Below are positions 28,996 to 38,043 of a stretch of 64,000 bases of DNA, piece by piece. The notes beneath the pieces were generated by a model that was given only the letters and a program-made list of their open reading frames with translations, made no database searches and was not told where the DNA came from. Made by a program: the position numbers and the translations under genes. This DNA is from Kiritimatiellia bacterium (GTDB lineage: Bacteria > Verrucomicrobiota > Kiritimatiellia > PWTM01), in the NCBI GenBank assembly GCA_026417735.1, contig JAOACR010000020.1, forward strand, positions 148,595-212,594, given 5' to 3'. How positions within the stretch are numbered: the first letter of the stretch is position 1; every line of letters begins with the position of its first letter.

Positions 28996-31900
28996 ATGGC
29001 CAGCCCGCCTCGCGCGCGCCGTCTCGCGCGCTTCGCTGGCCTTTCCGCGTTCGCGGTGACGGCACACTCTTCGCCGCTGGCCACCAACGAGTTCATTTTC
29101 CAGAGCGCGCCGTTTCGATCTTGCCACGCGTCCACGATCGCCGAAGCTGCGGACGGGACGCTCGTTGCCGCATGGTTCGGCGGCACTCATGAAGGCCATC
29201 CGGACGTGAGGATCTGGGTTTCGCGGCACACCGGTGACGGTTGGACCGTCCCGGTCGCCGTCGCCGACGGGCGGCAGCCGGACGGTTCTCGCCATCCCTG
29301 CTGGAATCCCGTGTTGCACCCCACCCGCGAGGGCACGCTCCTTCTTCTGTACAAGGTTGGCCCCGACTGTGCACGCTGGTGGGGCATGCGCCGCGTTTCG
29401 CACGACGGTGGCCGCACCTGGTCCGAGGCGGTTCGGCTGCCCGACGGCGTGATCGGGCCCGTCAAAAACAAGCCCGTGCGGCTGCCTGACAGCTCGCTGC
29501 TGGCCGGCTCGAGCACCGAACACGACGGCTGGCGGGTCCACTTTGAGCACAGCGCCGATGACGGATTCACCTGGCGCGCCGACCCGCCCGTGAACGACGG
29601 CCGCCAGATCGCCGCGATCCAACCCGCGATTCTCTTGCTCGGCGGCGGGCGCCTGGTTGCGCTCGGCCGCACCCAACAGCGCCGAATCTTCCGGTTGGAA
29701 TCCGACGACCTGGGCCGCACCTGGCGCCCGATGACGCTCACCGACCTCCCCAATCCCAACTCCGGCATCGACGCATTGACCCTTGCCGACGGCCGCCATC
29801 TGCTCGTGTACAACCCCGTCGAGCGCGGCCGCTCGCCGTTGGTGGTCGCGATCTCCACAAATGCCCACCAGTGGTCGCCCCTCCTCACTCTCGACGATGA
29901 GCCCGGCGCGGAGTTCAGCTATCCCGCCGTCATTCAGACGCGCGACGGACGCGTTCACATCACCTATACATGGAAACGCCAGCGCATCCGGCATGCGGTG
30001 CTCGACCTGTCCGCCGTCCCGCCCTCCGCCACCCCCGTCCGAAATCTCACCATTGCCGGCTGGGGTTGGGAGCAGGGCACGTTCTCAAACGGCGCAAAAG
30101 CGTTCTCGAATCGCGAGTATGTCTGGACGAATGTGCCGGCCGTGTTTGAGGGTTGGTCATGCACCCGCACGGTGGGCGGCGCGCCCTGCGAAACGCGTGT
30201 GACTGCCCGCACCGCCGGGCGTCTGCATGCGATTGCGCCCGCGGACTCGCCCATGCCGGACTGGCGACCGCTCGAGGCCGCCACCGTCCACTACACCGAT
30301 CGCGGGTGCACCGCGATGCGAGTGTGGATTCGCGATGTCGCCCGCGACGAGTGCCTCGTGCTTCCCCGCGCCGGATGGACTGGCGTCCAACTGCTATGGC
30401 CACCCGATGCCCACGCAGAACTGCTTCAACTCCCTCGCCCACCGACCCGGTCGCTGCAACCCCTCCGCTACAACCACCCGCGCCTGGTCGTGGACCTCGG
30501 CGTGGGTCTTTGGGCCTGGCCACTGCCGATGGATTTCGACGGCGACGGCGATCTCGATCTTCCAGTCAACTGCCCCGACAAGCCGTTCAACGGCGTGTGG
30601 CTCTTCGAAAACGCCTGCGCGGACACAGCCGCCAATCCCCTGCCGGTCTTCCGCCCCCCCCGCCGCATTAGCCGCGGCCTGCAGAACGTACAGGTCAGCT
30701 ACGTGGAGGGACATCCTCGCGTTCTGACCCCCGCCGCTGAGCACCCCGATTTCCTCCGTAGCGGGCTTGAGCGCAGCGTGCCGCTGCTGGTGCCGGCAAA
30801 CATCCACCCCAACCGTGTCCGCGCGAACATGTGGCGTTACGCGGACTACGACGGCGACGGCTCGCTCGACCTCGTCGTCGGCGTCGACGACTGGACCGAC
30901 TACGGATGGGACAACGCCTACGATCCCGCCGGCCGCTGGACCAATGGACCGCTGCGGGGCTTCGTCTATGTGCTGCGGAACGCGGGCACCAGTCGCACGC
31001 CGCGCTACGAACGGCCGGCGAAACTCATCGCCGGCGACCGTCCGGTGGAGGTCTTTGGATGGCCGTCCCCCAACCTGGGCGATTTTGACGGCGATGGCGA
31101 TCTCGACCTGATCTGCGGTGAATTCCTGGACAGGTTCACCTGGTTCCGCAACATCGGCCGCCGCACCGAGCCCCGCTACGAGCCCGGCCGCCGACTCGTC
31201 GCCGACGACGGTCGCCCGCTCGCGATGGACCTGCAGATGATCACACCTGTCGCGCTCGACTGGGACCGTGACGGTGACCTCGATTTGATTGCGGGCGACG
31301 AGGATGGCCGCGTCGCACTCATTGAACACACCGGTCGCATCGCGCCGGACGGTGTCCCCATCTTTCGCGCTCCCCGCTACTTCCAGCAAGAGGCCGACCT
31401 GCTAAAGTTTGGCGCCCTCGCCACACCGTGCGGCGCTGACTGGGATGGCGATGGTGACATTGACCTGCTCTGCGGCAACACCGCCGGCTACATCGGCTTC
31501 ATCGAAAACCTCAGCGGTCCGGGCGTCGAATACCCCCGCTGGGCGCCGCCACGTCGGCTCGAGGCCGATGGTCGGGTGATCCGGATCCAAGCCGGTCCCA
31601 ACGGAAGCATCCAGGGACCGGCCGAGGCGAAATGGGGCTACACGACGCTCACCGTCGCCGACTGGGATCACGATGGACTCCCCGATCTGGTCGTCAACTC
31701 GATCTGGGGTCTCGTGCACTGGTACCGCAACGTCGGCAGTCGTACCGCGCCAAAGCTCGCCGCCCCCGCGCCGATCGAGGTCGAGTGGCAGGGGCCGCCC
31801 CCGGCGCTCGCGTGGGGCTGGCTGCGCCCGAAGGGCCGCGAACTGCTCACCCAGTGGCGCACCACCCCCGTTGCAGTGGACTGGAACCGGGACGGCCTCA

Positions 31901-32325
31901 CCGACCTGCTGATGCTCGACGCCGAAGGCTACCTCGCGTTCTTCGAGCGCGCCCGCGATCGCGAGCGACTGATCCTGCGCCATCCCCGCCGCGCACTGTG
32001 CGATGAATCCGGCCGCCCCCTCCGCCTCAACGCCCGCGTCGGGGGTCGCAGCGGCCGCCGCAAACTCTGCGTCACCGACTGGGACGGCGATGGCCGACTC
32101 GATCTGCTCCTAAACGCGGAAAACGCGCGCTGGCTCCGGCAGATCTCAGAGCGCGAGGGCCGCTGGCTCTTCCGCGACATGGGACTTCTGAGCGATCAAA
32201 ACATCGAAGGACACGACGTCAGTCCCACCACGGTAGACTTCAACGGCGATGGCATCCCCGACCTCCTCGCCGGAGCCGAAGACGGCCATTTCTACTACCT
32301 GCGCAATCCGCGAAGCGAGCCATGA
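28996..32325 (+). CDS. BNR sialidase-like domain fused to FG-GAP/VCBS repeats, exported
   Basis: 1109 residues from the ATG at 28996, which opens a signal-like segment; a TTG at 28936 would overlap the symporter stop. Residues about 25-350 form a sialidase-like propeller of the BNR_2 type (SCHASTIAEAADGTLVAAWF, GPVKNKPVRLPDSSLLAGSS) with three Asp boxes (SHDGGRTW, SADDGFTW, SDDLGRTW). From about residue 510 to the end there are at least eight DFDGDGDLDL-like Ca-binding FG-GAP/VCBS repeats. True sialidase activity is not proven for this subfamily. It lies between a symporter and a NanA/DapA-type lyase gene. Confidence 0.82.
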   Translation: MASPPRARRLARFAGLSAFAVTAHSSPLATNEFIFQSAPFRSCHASTIAEAADGTLVAAWFGGTHEGHPDVRIWVSRHTGDGWTVPVAVADGRQPDGSRHPCWNPVLHPTREGTLLLLYKVGPDCARWWGMRRVSHDGGRTWSEAVRLPDGVIGPVKNKPVRLPDSSLLAGSSTEHDGWRVHFEHSADDGFTWRADPPVNDGRQIAAIQPAILLLGGGRLVALGRTQQRRIFRLESDDLGRTWRPMTLTDLPNPNSGIDALTLADGRHLLVYNPVERGRSPLVVAISTNAHQWSPLLTLDDEPGAEFSYPAVIQTRDGRVHITYTWKRQRIRHAVLDLSAVPPSATPVRNLTIAGWGWEQGTFSNGAKAFSNREYVWTNVPAVFEGWSCTRTVGGAPCETRVTARTAGRLHAIAPADSPMPDWRPLEAATVHYTDRGCTAMRVWIRDVARDECLVLPRAGWTGVQLLWPPDAHAELLQLPRPPTRSLQPLRYNHPRLVVDLGVGLWAWPLPMDFDGDGDLDLPVNCPDKPFNGVWLFENACADTAANPLPVFRPPRRISRGLQNVQVSYVEGHPRVLTPAAEHPDFLRSGLERSVPLLVPANIHPNRVRANMWRYADYDGDGSLDLVVGVDDWTDYGWDNAYDPAGRWTNGPLRGFVYVLRNAGTSRTPRYERPAKLIAGDRPVEVFGWPSPNLGDFDGDGDLDLICGEFLDRFTWFRNIGRRTEPRYEPGRRLVADDGRPLAMDLQMITPVALDWDRDGDLDLIAGDEDGRVALIEHTGRIAPDGVPIFRAPRYFQQEADLLKFGALATPCGADWDGDGDIDLLCGNTAGYIGFIENLSGPGVEYPRWAPPRRLEADGRVIRIQAGPNGSIQGPAEAKWGYTTLTVADWDHDGLPDLVVNSIWGLVHWYRNVGSRTAPKLAAPAPIEVEWQGPPPALAWGWLRPKGRELLTQWRTTPVAVDWNRDGLTDLLMLDAEGYLAFFERARDRERLILRHPRRALCDESGRPLRLNARVGGRSGRRKLCVTDWDGDGRLDLLLNAENARWLRQISEREGRWLFRDMGLLSDQNIEGHDVSPTTVDFNGDGIPDLLAGAEDGHFYYLRNPRSEP

Positions 32326-32378
32326 GGCCTTTCATTCCATCGCCCCTGCGGTCCGCGCGCGAACGTCGCCGGCACGCC

Positions 32379-32426
32379 GTCCAAGCGTTGGAGGGCACCC
32401 CGTCGCGATCGTCCAAGCGTTGGAGG
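32379..32426 (+). repeat. Two perfect 16-bp copies of an element with inverted CCAA/TTGG ends
   Basis: GTCCAAGCGTTGGAGG occurs at 32379-32394 and 32411-32426, exactly 32 bases (about three helical turns) apart. Its core CCAA-GCG-TTGG is a short inverted repeat. It lies in the 247-base gap before the lyase gene. It could be a paired operator or copies of a dispersed intergenic repeat; I see nothing else in this gap. Confidence 0.6.
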
Positions 32427-32572
32427 CGCCCGTCTTCCCGGCGGCGGTTGCACCCCGCCACCGGCGGACGGTCGCGGAGCTTTGCCGTCAGCGCGGGCAC
32501 CCGCCGCAGCCGTTGTCCGCGCGGATCATCGCGCATGGGCCATGCGCGGACACGTTTCGCCCTTCGATCTCG

Positions 32573-33514
32573 ATGAACCTGCCGCTTCCATCCGGTATTC
32601 TCGTGCCCCTCGCGACGCCTCTGACCCACCGCGACGCGCTCGATCATCACGGGCTGGATCGACTGGTGGATCACGTGTTGGCGGGCGGTGTCCACGGTCT
32701 GTTCCTGCTCGGCACAACGGGCGAAGGGCCGAGCCTCAGCTACCGCCTGCGGCGCGAGTTGGTGCGCCGCGTGACGGAGCGTGTCGCCGGGCGGGTCCCG
32801 GTGCTGGTCGCGGTCAGCGACACCGCCTTCGCCGAATCGGTGGCGCTGGCACGGCACGCGGCCGACTGCGGCGCAGCGGCAGTGGTCGCGGCTCCGCCGT
32901 ACTACTTCCCCGAAGGCCAGCCGGAGCTCACGGAGTATCTCGAGCACCTGGTCGAAGAACTTCCCTTGCCGCTGGTGCTCTACAACATGCCCATCTTGAC
33001 CAAGGTCAACATCGAGCCGGACTCCGTGCGGCGCGCTCTGGACAGGCCGCAGATTGTCGGCTTGAAGGACAGCTCCGGCGATCTCGTCTATTTCCGCCAC
33101 GTCTGTGCGATGGCCGCGGAGGCGCGACCGGACTGGCGGTTGTGGATCGGGCCGGAACACCAGTTGCCGGCTGCGCTGGCTATGGGCGGACATGGCGGGG
33201 TGTGCGGCGGCGCAAATGTCGCGCCTGACCTGTTCGTTGCATGGTATGCGGCACTTCGGGCGGGCGACACCGCGCGTGCCAGCACGCTGGAAGAGCGCGT
33301 CCGGGCGCTCGGCGAGATCTACCGGATCGGGCGCCATCCCTCCGCCGTGATGAAGGGCATCAAGTGCGCACTGTCACTGCTCCGCATCTGTAACGACTTC
33401 ATGGCGGAGCCGTTCCATCGTTTTCGAACGCCGGAACGGGAGCGCGTCCGCGCGGCGCTGATCCGTGCCGGTCTGCTACCGCCGAATCCGCTGTTCACCG
33501 CCGACCGTCCGTAG
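32573..33514 (+). CDS. DapA/NanA superfamily lyase (dihydrodipicolinate synthase or N-acetylneuraminate lyase type)
   Basis: A 313-residue TIM-barrel class I aldolase from the ATG at 32573; the frame is open upstream but overlaps the sialidase-like gene. The GTTGEGPSLS substrate motif, VLYNMP active-site Tyr and Schiff-base Lys in IVGLKDSSGD are all present. The family includes DHDPS, sialic-acid lyase and related sugar-acid aldolases. Position beside a sialidase-like protein and a symporter favours a catabolic sugar-acid lyase over lysine synthesis (inference). Confidence 0.85.
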   Translation: MNLPLPSGILVPLATPLTHRDALDHHGLDRLVDHVLAGGVHGLFLLGTTGEGPSLSYRLRRELVRRVTERVAGRVPVLVAVSDTAFAESVALARHAADCGAAAVVAAPPYYFPEGQPELTEYLEHLVEELPLPLVLYNMPILTKVNIEPDSVRRALDRPQIVGLKDSSGDLVYFRHVCAMAAEARPDWRLWIGPEHQLPAALAMGGHGGVCGGANVAPDLFVAWYAALRAGDTARASTLEERVRALGEIYRIGRHPSAVMKGIKCALSLLRICNDFMAEPFHRFRTPERERVRAALIRAGLLPPNPLFTADRP

Positions 33515-33788
33515 ACGACATCGGCACGCCGTTCGTTTCGCGCTCTGCTGCCATCGTCGGCAGATCAGCGCAGAGTACGCCTCGCGCGGCAGCTTGCTCG
33601 TGAGCGAAGCTCATCCGCTGGCCTCCAGACTCTGCAAGATCACCGGCACCGTGGTGCGACGCCATCGCCGAAGGGTTGGGGCGTGTTCGCATCGCTCCGT
33701 TGGGCTCGCGCGTTCGCGGCGCGGCCTGAGATGCGCACGCCGCCGCAGCGGCCGCACATGACTGGCCCTCGTGGGCCCGCCACCGCGG

Positions 33789-36428
33789 TCAGCCGCCTGC
33801 CAGCGCCTGCCGCAAAAACTCGGGCGCCGCAGCAACCGCCGCTGCGGCCCTGGTGCCGTCGCGTCCCCCGGCCTGCGCACGCTCAGGACGTCCGCCGCCG
33901 CCACCGCCGGCCAGCTTCGCGATCGCACCCGCCAGCCGGCCCGCATGAACCCCCCGCGCCACCAGCACCTCGGGCACCACCACCGCGAACGCCGCCTTGC
34001 CTTCGTTCGACGAGCCAAGCGCGATCACCGCGTCCGGCCGACGCACCGCGAGCGCGTCGGCCGCCTGCTTCAACGCGTCCGGCGACGCCTCGCCGAGGTA
34101 GCCATGAATCAGCATCGCACCACCCACCTCCACCGCGGCCGCCAGCAACGCCTCCGCCCGCGACTGTACCGCCGCGGCGGCGGCCGCCCGCATCGCCTTC
34201 TGCAGCTCGCGATGCTCGGCCAGCAACGCCGCGACACGATCCACCACCTCCGCAGGGTTCGCACTCAGCGCCCGACTCAGGCGCTCCACTCGCTCCCGGT
34301 CCTCCCGCGCCGCCGCCCAGGCTGCCTGCCCGCACAGCGCTTCGATGCGGCGGATTCCCGACGCCACCGAACCCTCCGACTCGATCCGGAAGAGGCCCAG
34401 CTCCCCGGTCCGCCGCGCATGCGTGCCCCCGCACAGTTCCCGAGAGACCCCCTCCACGCTCACCACCCGCACCACCTCGCCGTACCGGTCGTCAAACACG
34501 GCGACGATGTCCGTGCCGGCGACGTCCTTCAGCGGCATCTCGACGGTCGTCACCGGCCGGTCGTCGAGAATCCAGAGGTTCACCGTTTCTTCGATCTGCC
34601 GCAGCGTTTCGGGCGGCACCGCCTCAAACCAGGTGAAGTCAAAGCGCAACCGCTCCGGCCCCACCCACGATCCCGCCTGTTTCACCTCTTGCCCCACCAG
34701 CCGGCGGAGCGCCGCGTTGAGCAGGTGCGTGCCGGTGTGGTGCCGCATCGTCGCCCGCCGCCGGCGTTCGTCCACCGCCGCCCGCACCCGGGCCCCCTCC
34801 CCAATCCGACCGCGAACCACCCGGCCCCGATGCAGGATCACGCCCTCCGCCGGCTTCTGCGTGTCGAGCACCTCAAAGACACCGTCCGCGCTCTCCAGCC
34901 GGCCGCGGTCCCCGATCTGCCCTCCCGCCTCGCCGTAGAACGGCGTCACGTCCAGCAGCACCTCGCCGGTTTGCCCCTCCTCCAGAGCGCCGATCCGCCC
35001 CTCGGCTCCCAACACCGCGGTGACGGTCGCCTCCGCCTCCAGCCGCTCGTAGCCGACAAACCGGCTCGTCAGGCCCGCCGCCGCAAGCGCGGCGATGCGG
35101 TCGCCTGCCCCCCCCTCCAACGCGGCGCGGCGCGCGGCGCGTGCCCGCTCGCGCTGCACCGCCATTTCCCGCTCGAAGCCAGCCTCGTCCACCGTCAGGC
35201 CACGTTCGGCCGCCATCAGCCGCGTCAGATCAATCGGAAACCCGTAGGTGTCGTACAGCTTGAACGCCTCCGAGCCGGGAAACACCGTCCCGCCATCGCG
35301 GCGTGCGGCCGCCGCGGCCGCCTCGAAGAGCTCCAACCCCCGGTCGAGCGTGGCTTCAAACGACTCCTCCTCCGCCCGCAGCACCCGGCGGATGGTGTCC
35401 CGCCGAGCGCCCAGTTCTGGAAACGTGTCGCCCATCACCCCCTCCAGCACCGGCACCAGCTCCCCGAGAAACGGCTCGCGAAAGCCGAGCCGACGCCCGA
35501 ACCGCGCCGCCCGCCGCAGCAGTCGGCGCAGCACGTAGCCGCGGCCCTCGTTCGACGGAATCACGCCGTCCGCAATCGCGAACGCGAGCGCCCGCACATG
35601 GTCGGCGATCACCCGCATCGCGACCGCGTTCTCGCCCTCGTACTCCCGACCGCTGCGTTCGCGCAGCCAGCCGATCAGCGGCGCGAAAATGTCCGTGTCG
35701 TAGTTCGAATGCTTTCCCTGCAGCACCGCGGTGATTCGCTCGAAGCCCATCCCCGTATCCACATGCTTGCTCGGAAGCTCCTCCAGCCGGCCGTCCGCCC
35801 GCCGGTTGAACTGGATGAACACGAGGTTCCAAACTTCGATCACGTCCGGCGAGCCCGCGTTCACCATCTCCGGACCAGCGCCGCCCGGCGTGCGGTCAAA
35901 ATGAATCTCCGAGCACGGCCCGCAGGGACCGGTATCGCCCATCTCCCAGAAGTTGTCCTTCTCGCCGAACCGCAGCACGTGTGAAGGATCGATGTCCGTC
36001 ACCTCCCGCCACAGCGCCGCCGCCTCGTCGTCCTCCCGGTACACCGTCGCCCACAGCCGCGCGCGCGGCAGCCCCCACACGCCCGTCAGCAGTTCCCACG
36101 CCCACGCGATCGCCTCACGCTTGTAGTAGTCGCCGAACGACCAGTTGCCGAGCATCTCGAAAAAGGTGTGGTGATAGGTGTCGCGCCCCACCTCCTCCAG
36201 ATCGTTGTGCTTGCCGCTGACCCGAATGCACTTCTGCGTGTTCGCAACTCGCCGGTCGGTCGGCTCGCGCCCCCCCAGAAAAATGTCCTTGAACTGGTTC
36301 ATCCCGGCGTTGGTGAACAGCAGCGTCGGATCGGCCGGGAGCACCACCGGCGAACTCGGCACGATCGCGTGCCCCTTCGACCGGAAAAACTCGAGAAACG
36401 ACCGACGAATCTCGCGCGATGTCTTCAT
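33789..36428 (-). CDS. alaS: Alanyl-tRNA synthetase
   Basis: 879 residues, full length for the family. The ATG at 36428 is chosen because it begins the conserved KTSREIRRSFLEFFRSKGH; the frame is open 14 codons further. The class II catalytic domain contains LLFTNAGMNQFKD and NLEEVGRDTYHHTFFEML-like sequence, the editing domain has HHTGTHLLNAALR and CGGTHARRTGELG, and the C-terminus ends with the Gly-rich GGGGGGRPERAQAGG. It charges tRNA-Ala and corrects mischarged Ser/Gly. Confidence 0.96.
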   Translation of the reverse strand: MKTSREIRRSFLEFFRSKGHAIVPSSPVVLPADPTLLFTNAGMNQFKDIFLGGREPTDRRVANTQKCIRVSGKHNDLEEVGRDTYHHTFFEMLGNWSFGDYYKREAIAWAWELLTGVWGLPRARLWATVYREDDEAAALWREVTDIDPSHVLRFGEKDNFWEMGDTGPCGPCSEIHFDRTPGGAGPEMVNAGSPDVIEVWNLVFIQFNRRADGRLEELPSKHVDTGMGFERITAVLQGKHSNYDTDIFAPLIGWLRERSGREYEGENAVAMRVIADHVRALAFAIADGVIPSNEGRGYVLRRLLRRAARFGRRLGFREPFLGELVPVLEGVMGDTFPELGARRDTIRRVLRAEEESFEATLDRGLELFEAAAAAARRDGGTVFPGSEAFKLYDTYGFPIDLTRLMAAERGLTVDEAGFEREMAVQRERARAARRAALEGGAGDRIAALAAAGLTSRFVGYERLEAEATVTAVLGAEGRIGALEEGQTGEVLLDVTPFYGEAGGQIGDRGRLESADGVFEVLDTQKPAEGVILHRGRVVRGRIGEGARVRAAVDERRRRATMRHHTGTHLLNAALRRLVGQEVKQAGSWVGPERLRFDFTWFEAVPPETLRQIEETVNLWILDDRPVTTVEMPLKDVAGTDIVAVFDDRYGEVVRVVSVEGVSRELCGGTHARRTGELGLFRIESEGSVASGIRRIEALCGQAAWAAAREDRERVERLSRALSANPAEVVDRVAALLAEHRELQKAMRAAAAAAVQSRAEALLAAAVEVGGAMLIHGYLGEASPDALKQAADALAVRRPDAVIALGSSNEGKAAFAVVVPEVLVARGVHAGRLAGAIAKLAGGGGGGRPERAQAGGRDGTRAAAAVAAAPEFLRQALAGG

Positions 36429-36461
36429 ACTGCCGTCTCCACGTTCGCCAACGGGCGCAGG

Positions 36462-36490
36462 ATCATACACGGGACCGTGCGCCCGCCCAA
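36462..36490 (-). promoter_or_regulatory. Candidate alaS promoter
   Basis: On the minus strand TTGGGC (36485-36490), 17 nt, TATGAT (36462-36467, five of six consensus bases). The ATG is about 33 nt past the -10 box. Confidence 0.4.
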
Positions 36491-36548
36491 ACCGCGCGCC
36501 GCGCCCATCGTCGCACTTGCACGCCGTCGAATTGCACGTAGTTTGAAT

Positions 36549-36605
36549 GGGCGATCGGTGTACCCCATGGGTTCCCCACCCAGACCTCCTTGACGCCGAT
36601 CGCCC
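36549..36605. repeat. 13-bp inverted repeat (12/13) between alaS and the methyltransferase gene
   Basis: GGGCGATCGGTGT (36549-36561) and ACGCCGATCGCCC (36593-36605) are near-perfect inverted copies 31 bases apart. The right arm overlaps the -35 box and spacer of the methyltransferase promoter, so it could be an operator. Read on the minus strand, the loop holds a consensus AAGGAGGT followed by a GTG/ATG-rich stretch. Confidence 0.5.
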
Positions 36606-36618
36606 GTTTCTTTAGCGT
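36590..36618 (+). promoter_or_regulatory. Promoter of the methyltransferase gene, apparently leaderless
   Basis: TTGACG (36590-36595), 17 nt, TAGCGT (36613-36618). The GTG start at 36625 follows after exactly 6 nt, so transcription would begin at the start codon. Confidence 0.55.
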
Positions 36619-36624
36619 CGGACC

Positions 36625-37038
36625 GTGACGCAGAAGCCCGCCACAGCGCGCACCCTCTCCCACCCCCTCTTGACCGAGTTTCAGGCCCTCGTGTACGCGG
36701 TGGTGAGGCGGATTCCGCGCGGCCGCGTCGCAACCTATGCGCAGGTCGCCCGGGCGGCCGGCTGTGCAAGTCCACGCGCCGTCGGACAGGCCCTGCGACG
36801 CAATCCCTTCGCGCCCCATGTCCCCTGCCACCGCGTCATCGCCAGCGACGGCCGGGCGGGCGGATTCGCCGGCCAGCAGCACGGCGCCGCGCTCCGGCGA
36901 AAGCTCGCTCTGCTGCGCCGCGAGGGTGTGACCTTCCGCCGCGGACGGCTGGCCGATCCCAACCGGCTCGTCGAGCTCGCCCATCTGAGGCCGCAGCGCG
37001 GTATCTCGTCGGTCGACCGTGGGAGCTCACCGCCGTGA
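36625..37038 (+). CDS. Methylated-DNA-[protein]-cysteine S-methyltransferase (MGMT/Ogt type)
   Basis: 137 residues containing the acceptor-Cys motif PHVPCHRVIASDG, with the helix-turn-helix RVATYAQVARAAGCASPRAV before it and GGFAGQQHGAALRRKLALL after it. The N-terminal domain of classical Ogt/Ada is missing, so it is the single-domain form, which transfers the alkyl group from O6-alkylguanine to itself. The GTG start has no Shine-Dalgarno and sits 6 nt past the -10 box. Its stop overlaps the GTG start of the DUF6807 gene. Confidence 0.87.
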   Translation: MTQKPATARTLSHPLLTEFQALVYAVVRRIPRGRVATYAQVARAAGCASPRAVGQALRRNPFAPHVPCHRVIASDGRAGGFAGQQHGAALRRKLALLRREGVTFRRGRLADPNRLVELAHLRPQRGISSVDRGSSPP

Positions 37039-37982
37039 GACGTATCGCGGAAAAGATTGCGCTGCTTGCGCTGGCCGGGTGGTCTGCGGGTGCGGCCGAT
37101 TCACTCCAGTGCGCCATCCGTTTTGAGCAGGCGGAATCCGCACTACGCATTCTGGCCGGCGCCGAACGCTTCGCGGTATACCGCTTCGCGGAACCCCCGT
37201 CGCCCTGCGTGTACCCCCTCGTGGGCCCGACCGGCACGAATGTGCTCCGCGAGTACCCCTTCGCGACGGTGCCCGGCGAATCTCATGACCACCCCCATCA
37301 CCGCGGTCTCTGGCTCGGTCACGGCGAGGTGAACGGCCACGACTTCTGGTCGTGCCGGAACGGCGAGCGCATCCAGCAGGCCGCCATCCTCGAGCGAAAC
37401 GACGCAACCGGCCGCCTCGTGACGAGTAACCACTGGGTCGCCGCGGGCTCACTCGTCGCCGCCGACACGCGCGCATGGGTCTTCCGGAGGCAGGCGGACG
37501 GCTCGGTGTCGGTGGAGCTGGACTGGCGACTGTTCACACCGTCTGGCGACATCGAACTCGGTGACACCAAAGAGGGATTGTTCGCGCTGCGTGTGGCCAC
37601 CGCGCTCCAGTGCGATCCGCCGGGGCATGGCACGCTGATCAATTCCGAAGGCGACACCGGCAGCGCAGCGTGGGGGCGCCGCGCCCGCTGGTGCCGCGCA
37701 TCGGGTATACACAGTGGCGCACCGGTCTCCATCCTGATGTTTGATCATCCGTCCAACCCCGGCCATCCGAACGGCTGGCATGTTCGGACCTACGGGCTGT
37801 TGGCCGCCAACCCGATCGCGCGAAAAAGCTTCCGGCTTTCGGAGCAGCCGGCACCACAGCGCATCCCCGCCGGTAGCTCGCTGAGGTTCCGCTGGTGCGT
37901 GGTCGTGACGCGCGGCGTGCCGGAACCCGCCGCCGTGGAGTCCCGCTGGCGTGCGTGGTCGGCCGCTGCGGTGGCTCCGTGA
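37035..37982 (+). CDS. DUF6807 (PmoA-like) family exported protein
   Basis: A 315-residue protein with a signal peptide (ALLALAGWSAGAADS). The signature SHDHPHHRGLWLGHGEVNG with DFWSC is that of the DUF6807 family, common in planctomycetes and verrucomicrobia and annotated in databases as PmoA-related without biochemical support. The mature part appears to be all-beta. The GTG start at 37035 overlaps the methyltransferase stop (GTGA), a surprising pairing of DNA repair with a secreted protein. Confidence 0.78.
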   Translation: MRRIAEKIALLALAGWSAGAADSLQCAIRFEQAESALRILAGAERFAVYRFAEPPSPCVYPLVGPTGTNVLREYPFATVPGESHDHPHHRGLWLGHGEVNGHDFWSCRNGERIQQAAILERNDATGRLVTSNHWVAAGSLVAADTRAWVFRRQADGSVSVELDWRLFTPSGDIELGDTKEGLFALRVATALQCDPPGHGTLINSEGDTGSAAWGRRARWCRASGIHSGAPVSILMFDHPSNPGHPNGWHVRTYGLLAANPIARKSFRLSEQPAPQRIPAGSSLRFRWCVVVTRGVPEPAAVESRWRAWSAAAVAP

Positions 37983-38008
37983 GCGGTCGCATGCCCGCAA
38001 ATTGGGTG

Positions 38009-38014
38009 TATAGT
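38009..38014 (+). promoter_or_regulatory. Candidate -10 box (TATAGT) of the PEP-CTERM protease gene
   Basis: TATAGT at 38009-38014 follows TG in GTGTATAGT and has a weak -35 (GTCGCA) 17 nt upstream. It is followed by a strong ribosome site GGAGGTGATC before ATG 38044. Confidence 0.35.
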
Positions 38015-38043
38015 GCAGCCGATGAGGCTGCTCGGAGGTGATC

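Noticed and set aside
36426..36569. 47-codon minus-strand frame with a perfect AAGGAGGT before alaS
   Set aside because: Its stop overlaps the alaS start, but the proposed alaS promoter lies inside it and the sequence is Arg/Ala-rich; kept only as part of the inverted-repeat note.
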